Positions 58,738-64,000 of a stretch of DNA of 64,000 bases are shown piece after piece. The stretch is taken from positions 62,001 to 126,000 of the forward strand of contig JAMAHW010000061.1 in assembly GCA_023627715.1 (NCBI GenBank), read 5' to 3'. The first letter of the stretch is position 1, and every line of letters starts with the position of its first letter. A program made the position numbers and the translations under genes. The DNA is from Periconia sp. R9002. Its lineage: Eukaryota; Ascomycota; Dothideomycetes; Pleosporales; Periconiaceae. Under the pieces are notes generated by a model. The model was given only the letters and a program-made list of their open reading frames with translations. It was not told the DNA's origin and did no database searches.

Positions 58738-59757
58738 ATGACTTTCCCAAAGACCAGTCTCATTCCGGTCCTGTTATCCTTCATCCAAATTTTTGTTGCA
58801 CATGCCCATTCTTATTTACGACCACTCGCACGGTCTGCTAAGTTTGCTCCTAGTATTGCAAGCAAGTCCGCTCCTTGCGACAAAAATGCGACAATTGCAG
58901 AGCGCATGCCAGCGCAAAGCTGGGACACTCATATGCACGTAACGGATCCAAATTACCCTGAGGCGGCTGATGCGGAATACACTCCCGGTCTACACAATCT
59001 GTCCAACGCCTTGTCTTTCGAATCGACCATCGGCATGAAAAGCATTGTTATCATACAACCTTCAATATACGGCAATGACAATACCCTCCTCATAAACGCT
59101 CTCACGAAACTCGGAACGCGGCATGGGCGCGGTGTCGTAGGCTTTGACGCCAACATAACCTCCTTCAAAACCCTCCAAGCATGGCACAAGCTCGGTGTAC
59201 GGGGCGTGCGATTGAACATCAAGTCCAACAACGTCAAGCTCACCGAAGCCCAACTGCAGGCAAAGGTAAAGCAGTATGCCCAAATGATCAAGCCACTCAA
59301 CTGGGTTCTTGAACTATACATTGGTATGGACGATATACCGAAGCTTGAACCAATTGTCGCCGACCTCGGTGTCACCCTTTCCATTGCTCACTTCGGCGCG
59401 CCGAATCTGCCGCCACCTGAGAACAGGACGCTACCTTTCGATCCATATATCCTCACCGGCTTCCAATCTCTGGTCAATCTATTGAATGGCGGAAATACCT
59501 ACCTCAAGTTCTCTGGTGCATATCGGTTCGACAAAGATCCGGAGTACCGCGGTGTCGAGGGTATCGCACGCGAGTTGCTAAAATTTGCTGGGGATAGAAT
59601 CGTCTTTGCGTCAGATTGGCCACATACTAGATTTGAAGGGTTAGACATTAAACCCTTTGTTGAGAAAGTACTAGACTGGACTGAGGAGACGGGGTTGAAG
59701 GAGAATGTGTTCAGTAGGAACGCGCATGTTCTTTGGGATATCCCCCTTCCTAGATAG
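58738..59757 (+). CDS. Secreted amidohydrolase, PDC-lactonase-like
   Basis: Single exon, 339 residues, with an N-terminal signal peptide (LIPVLLSFIQIFVAHAHS). The amidohydrolase-2 barrel starts with SWDTHMHV (HxH metal ligands, about residues 61-66), followed by IVIIQPSIYGNDN, GVVGFDANI, LGVRGVRLNI, SIAHFGAP and FASDWPHT (C-terminal Asp). The order matches 2-pyrone-4,6-dicarboxylate lactonase-type hydrolases. In intracellular relatives the later His is usually preceded by Asp (DHxG); here it reads AHFG. A secreted version is unusual. Divergent pairing with a quinate-type permease hints at breakdown and uptake of plant aromatic compounds; inference. Confidence 0.85.
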   Translation: MTFPKTSLIPVLLSFIQIFVAHAHSYLRPLARSAKFAPSIASKSAPCDKNATIAERMPAQSWDTHMHVTDPNYPEAADAEYTPGLHNLSNALSFESTIGMKSIVIIQPSIYGNDNTLLINALTKLGTRHGRGVVGFDANITSFKTLQAWHKLGVRGVRLNIKSNNVKLTEAQLQAKVKQYAQMIKPLNWVLELYIGMDDIPKLEPIVADLGVTLSIAHFGAPNLPPPENRTLPFDPYILTGFQSLVNLLNGGNTYLKFSGAYRFDKDPEYRGVEGIARELLKFAGDRIVFASDWPHTRFEGLDIKPFVEKVLDWTEETGLKENVFSRNAHVLWDIPLPR

Positions 59758-60523
59758 AACGTAATCAAGTAAATGTTAAACCCTCTTGCGTGGAACTCGA
59801 TCGTGTCCCGTCTTATTTGTATGTGATGCGAATTATGCGAGGTTGGATCTTCGCAACTGGATGTGGTACTCAGTGGACACATAGTTGACGTTTTTTTTTG
59901 CTCCACTTTCTGACTTTCCCGCATAATGCTGACCATCAAACACACCACCACAGCAGTTATCTATCGAGCGAATGATTGAGTGTCATGAATTGCCGATGGA
60001 ATTTTGTAAGTCAAGTGTTTTCACTCCTGACTTTACGCGACGTGTGACATCAAAGTAATTCCACATTCTACAACCCGGTGCTCGCGCCGCACTGCCTATT
60101 CCGGAGAAATAGGCAGTGTGGCAGATACGGCAAGACAAATCAAATGCGATATCTGAGCCTAGTCGATATGTAGTACATAAACTTACTAGCCTGTGGAGCC
60201 CTGAACCTCAGGCTGTATTCCTCGACTAGTTGCCCCTCGGTCAACGTCCGAGCCAGCACGAGCCACCTTTTATCTTCTCATGATTCCAACATCCAGTTTA
60301 CTGTTTTTGGACTTCGGACATCTTCCGACGTATTTAGAACAGTTATGCTTGTAATTCGGTAGGAGCGCTGACGCGGTGTATAACAGATACCGGAAAAAAA
60401 TGCCCAGACCTTTCACCCGCATTGTCTGTGAGGCCGCATAGATATACGGATGTGCCAACCAATCTGTTTCCAGAATGATAAGAAATCTTAACTTTCGAAT
60501 GCGACACGAAAGAAATAAACAAT
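59758..60523. other. Intergenic, no gene seen
   Basis: 3' flank of the amidohydrolase and promoter of the carrier gene. Short minus-strand frames (60270-60458, 60343-60600) overlap the carrier's first exon or lack support. Confidence 0.45.
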
Positions 60524-61549
60524 ATGATCAATAACCCACACTCCATTGGCGTCGTCATGATAGCAGGCGGCCTGGCCGGTGCATCAGAAACCTTTGTCAC
60601 AGTTAGTCGCGCCTAATAATCGCATGTCGCGTTTCGCATTATTGCGATGTTGGCATCACCGCCAAAGGAAAGCTCACTGTATTGATAGTACCCAGCCGAA
60701 TTTGTCAAAACCCGCCGTCAACTAGATCCTCCCTCACCCGGCCGAAAGTCTACACCCTCCTTCACCATCCTCAAATCCACATTCAAGAATTCTGGGATAA
60801 AAGGCGTCTACGCCGGATGTCAGACCCTCGCTATGAGCAATGCACTAAAAAGCGGCGTTCGCTTCTTCTCTTTTGAGACCGCGAAAAGAAACCTAACTCC
60901 TTACTTCTCCTCCTCGACTGCGAGTAATGGATTTGGGGCGCGGAATCCTTATCTCAACCTTATGTCCGGGCTATGCGCTGGAGCTACAGAAAGTATACTC
61001 GTTGTTACGCCTGGTGAAGCGTTGAAGACAAGACTGATACATGATGGTGCGTTGAGAGGTCATTTGGGACGGCTTTCTGTGCCACAGTTAGTGGCGCATA
61101 CAGTGCGACAGGACGGTGTGCTTTCTTTGTGGAGGGGCCTTACACCAATACTGTGTAAGCAGGGTACAAATAGCGCGGTGAGATTTACGACTTTTGGCGC
61201 TCTGAAAGATAAGCTGAACGACGCGTGGCCGGGGAAAATGGGTGGCACGACGACGACCATGATCGCTGGAGCTGGCAGTGGAATCGTGACAGTGTAAGTG
61301 TACAATATTTACTAATAATGGTAAGGCTAATGATCTTTACTCAGCTATGCGTCAATGCCGTTTGATAATATCAAAACGAGGATGCAGAGAATCGGAAGCC
61401 AGAGAGGCAGTATGATTTCGGTCGCGACGAACATGTTAATAAAGGAAGGGGTGCTTGTATTCTGGAAAGCTACCACGCCGAGGCTGGTCAGACTCACGGT
61501 AAGCCATACCCCTCTGCGGATTGCAGTTTTCGAGAAGCGAGTCGATTAA
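60524..61549 (+). CDS. Mitochondrial carrier, tricarboxylate type
   Basis: Three exons, 60524-60601, 60689-61293 and 61345-61549, giving 295 residues. Three carrier repeats are seen with the Px[D/E]xx[K/R] signatures: YPAEFVKTR just after the first intron, TPGEALKTR in the middle repeat, and MPFDNIKTR in the third. GIKGVYAG, GVLSLWRG and GVLVFWKA are the matching second-helix motifs. The pattern resembles the citrate (tricarboxylate) carrier of the inner mitochondrial membrane. The C-terminus after LVRLT diverges from the usual sequence and could hide another small intron at about 61499-61528. The gene may simply be a housekeeping carrier, or supply citrate for acetyl-CoA. Confidence 0.82.
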
Positions 61550-62971
61550 TGATGCGGAACAGCTGTCGAGTAGTATTACCTTTATTGGGTATGACTATAC
61601 TCTCACGCTCTTTGACATCATGTCTTCCAGACCAAATGGAGTCAAAGCAATCTAGACATGAAAGCTCTCATTTTGACTCTACTTGCCAGCCCCACCTGAC
61701 ACCTTCGTCCGAACTAGCGTCTCTTTGTGCGATATGCGAATCGACCTGCCTGGGATTCTATGTATTCTGGGTGGCGTCTTATTTATCATCCACGAGGAAA
61801 TCCCCTCTCTGGTGTTGCATTAAATGTGAAATCGCTACTGTAAGAAGATTGTGTTCTTAGCCCGTTTTTATCTTTGAAACCTACAATAGCGGCCTAGGGC
61901 TTCTGTTGGAAAACTTCAAAGCCGCTTCCCAAGGAAATAATCAAGTCTATTTAAAAATCTTTTAATAGAGTTTGGTGTAGAGACGGATGAGCCATCTGAC
62001 TAAACTTTCGTTACAACAACACTATAGTTAGTCAACAAGAAGAGTTCAAAGTTTTCAGTCAAGGTGCGCGCACACCATTGAACGAGACATGGACAGCTGG
62101 CACGTGACATTTTATTGAACAGGAGCACATGCCTAGATCGGTTTGATGGGGATGCTCTGCGGGGAAACCAGTGGGGCTGGCTGACTGTCACATTGGAGGC
62201 TGACTGTGATCAACTTAATGGCTGCTCGGTCGCCGCAGCTGGAGGTTGGGGCTGGTTAGCTGGCTGGCTGCACATTTTCAGCTAGTCTCCGCCGCCTCGT
62301 GAACAACAAGCGAGTGTGGCCCGGGCCTTGCGATATCTTGCCGATCCAAGACTACTGTCACTACAACGGACGTGGGAATTCAAAACATAAATTAATCAAT
62401 CCACCCGTTAGCTAAACATCGTTAGGGGGACTTTAAAGCCAACGACTAGTCTATGTGTGCATGAACGCCAATAGCTGCAGCATCTCAACATGCTCTATGT
62501 CGAAACATTGATTGTACTCTCTCTTCAGATGAACTGCCACTCACCAAAATTGTAGGTTTCTCTTATTGGCGACCTGCACGTCTACATGCATGATACGAGA
62601 CGCTCCGTGACAACTTCCTTCAGCTAGCCTTGCGGTTCCAAAGCTAAATTGTGTGAAGATGCTCAGCCATCTCTCTGGTAACGAGCTGACGAACAATCCA
62701 TTGGCTCCACAACAGTCTACATCCACACAGGAATTTGCGCTTCATACGAAGGATGTTCGAGCAATTGCGTAACATGAAATGCAGTCAGCGCCTGAGTTCA
62801 CCTTAAGTGGCGGGGAGTGTGCAGTTGAATTTGTGGGAGGTATGTGGAGGGTTTTTCTATATAAACCGCGGAACCAAAGCACAGAATTCCTATTCATCAT
62901 CCCAACATCTCAACATCTTCTTTATACAATTCTCGATTGATCTCCCAGTTTCTAAATTTTCGTTAGCAACA
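61550..62971. other. Intergenic, no gene seen
   Basis: About 1.4 kb with no convincing frame. A frame at 61549-61860 looks like 3' flank of the carrier. A TATATAAA box at 62858-62865 lies 107 bp before the next gene. An imperfect GCTGGCTGGCTG-type run is visible at about 62240-62280. Confidence 0.45.
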
Positions 62972-63652
62972 ATGCCATCTCTCAATCAATTCGCGTGGGT
63001 CAGCGGTACATCGAACTACAAGTTCGGATACAACTCGATCCCAAATATTCCCATCACGGGGTCTCCAAGTGATGCCAATCTTGTCCGTGTTGCCATGCTC
63101 TACGATGGCTCCGCGTACCGTTTCTATGCCTTCCAAGGCAGCTCTTCCAACGTACTCTACCAATACAGCTTCAACGGCTCTTCCTACGAATTCGGCCATA
63201 ACTCCATCCCCAAGCTGACTCTTGAGGGCTTCCCCTCCGATGTCGACGCCGGTAGCTTCTCCATGCTCTATGACGGTAGCAACTACCGCATCTACTTCCG
63301 TAAGCTCGGCGACCCAACGATTCTTTACCAGGGCGCTTTCGTTCCTGGCACCACTACATACAGATACGGTTACAACTCCATCCCAGAGCTCAAGGTGACT
63401 GGGTTCCCTTCCGACACCGACTGGTCGCGCTGGGCTATGCTGCACGACGGCGCAAGATACCGCATTTACGCTTTCAAGCTTGGTAGCAACACTCAGTTCT
63501 ACCAAGGCGCGTGGAATGATAGCACCTACGCTTATGCGTTCGATTCGATTCCGATTTTGAACTTGGTGGATACTCCATCCAATAGCAGCCTCCAAGATAT
63601 TTCCATGCTATATGACGGGGCAAACTATCGTCTCTATCTCCAGACGATTTAA
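62972..63652 (+). CDS. Four-repeat beta-propeller-like protein
   Basis: Single exon; the ATG at 62972 follows a TATA box by 107 bp and starts the repeat protein directly (226 residues). No signal peptide. Units of about 57 residues start near residues 18, 74, 132 and 189, each with [FY]GYNSIP, a P-S-D turn, then AMLYDG-x-x-YR-x-Y. The first 17 residues (QFAWVSGTSNYK) match the end of a unit (QYSFNGSSYE), so the N-terminus would complete the last blade, as in closed beta-propellers. I do not recognise the family by name. Lectin-like or binding function is possible because fungal small propellers often bind sugars, but no ligand residues can be named. Neighbours give no hint. Confidence 0.8.
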   Translation: MPSLNQFAWVSGTSNYKFGYNSIPNIPITGSPSDANLVRVAMLYDGSAYRFYAFQGSSSNVLYQYSFNGSSYEFGHNSIPKLTLEGFPSDVDAGSFSMLYDGSNYRIYFRKLGDPTILYQGAFVPGTTTYRYGYNSIPELKVTGFPSDTDWSRWAMLHDGARYRIYAFKLGSNTQFYQGAWNDSTYAYAFDSIPILNLVDTPSNSSLQDISMLYDGANYRLYLQTI

Positions 63653-64000
63653 TCAATTGCAGTTGTCGGGAAATGTTTTCCTGGTGGAGGCGACAGGACT
63701 GAGGTCGATGTGCATTTTGATAGTTACAGGGTTGTCACTCCTTTTTGTAGTATTTCTTTTGTCGCGTTACTTAGTTACTGAATTTCTGAATTGCAGAAGT
63801 GGTACGGCCTTTACCATTGATTTTTTATGAAAGCGTGCCATTTACTATTTTTGTTATCAATGCGTCTTACCATCGTCTCGGAATCTGGGATAATACCTCT
63901 CGATCATGGTCATGCATTACTCCCTAGCTCTAATTCTCGTTAAATAAGCATGATTACGCACCATCAGCTGCAACGAAGGCGTACGGGGTCCTTGGGCTCG
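63653..64000. other. 3' flank at window end
   Basis: No gene seen in the last 348 bp. The frame at 63612-63830 continues past the repeat-protein stop in another phase and is not supported. Confidence 0.45.

Noticed and set aside
62230..62290. CTGG-rich run considered as a microsatellite or CRISPR-like repeat
   Set aside because: Only a few imperfect copies with no spacer structure; a eukaryotic context makes a CRISPR array implausible.

Overview
The window looks like nuclear DNA of a filamentous ascomycete (Pezizomycotina). Genes carry short GT-AG introns, mostly about 45-70 nt. The families present are typical of that group: HET-domain proteins, Zn(II)2Cys6 regulators, two highly reducing polyketide synthases (HR-PKS), a UstYa-like (DUF3328) oxidase, spherulin-like proteins and a FET3/FTR1 iron-uptake pair. 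I cannot name the species. Exon boundaries were worked out by hand from splice motifs and frame continuity.

Region 1 (0.5-14.9 kb) is a mixed neighbourhood: a small six-cysteine secreted protein, a spherulin-1-like cupin, an F-box protein, a Zn2Cys6 regulator, a short-chain dehydrogenase (SDR), an S10 serine carboxypeptidase and a spherulin-4-family protein. An AT-rich, gene-free stretch near 4.5-4.8 kb resembles a decayed repeat.

Region 2 (15.5-37.7 kb) is a polyketide cluster. HR-PKS 1 (minus) and a BAHD/trichothecene-type acyltransferase (plus) share one intergenic region. HR-PKS 2 (minus) and a possible GNAT-fold protein (plus) share another, followed by a DHA2-type MFS exporter. Both synthases have KS-AT-DH-MT-ER-KR-ACP and no release domain, so the acyltransferase is the obvious candidate for release or for joining two chains. 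HR-PKS 1 has an intron in its KS region with no AG acceptor at the only place that keeps frame. The HR-PKS 2 half looks clearly more GC-rich than the HR-PKS 1 half.

Region 3 (39.2-48.0 kb) holds an intact HET-domain gene, a divergent multicopper ferroxidase (FET3) and high-affinity iron permease (FTR1) pair whose shared promoter carries sites matching the fungal iron-GATA consensus ATCWGATAA, and a second HET gene broken by two in-frame TGA codons.

Region 4 (48.5-57.9 kb) is the most interesting part. A 117-residue secreted protein made of 15-residue repeats ending in KxR or KR lies divergent to a UstYa-like membrane protein. A SAM methyltransferase, an SDR, a Zn2Cys6 regulator and a sugar-type MFS transporter follow. 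This fits a dikaritin-like ribosomal peptide (RiPP) cluster with an unfamiliar, tyrosine-free repeat.

Region 5 (58.7-63.7 kb) holds a secreted amidohydrolase, a mitochondrial tricarboxylate-type carrier and a four-repeat, beta-propeller-like protein.
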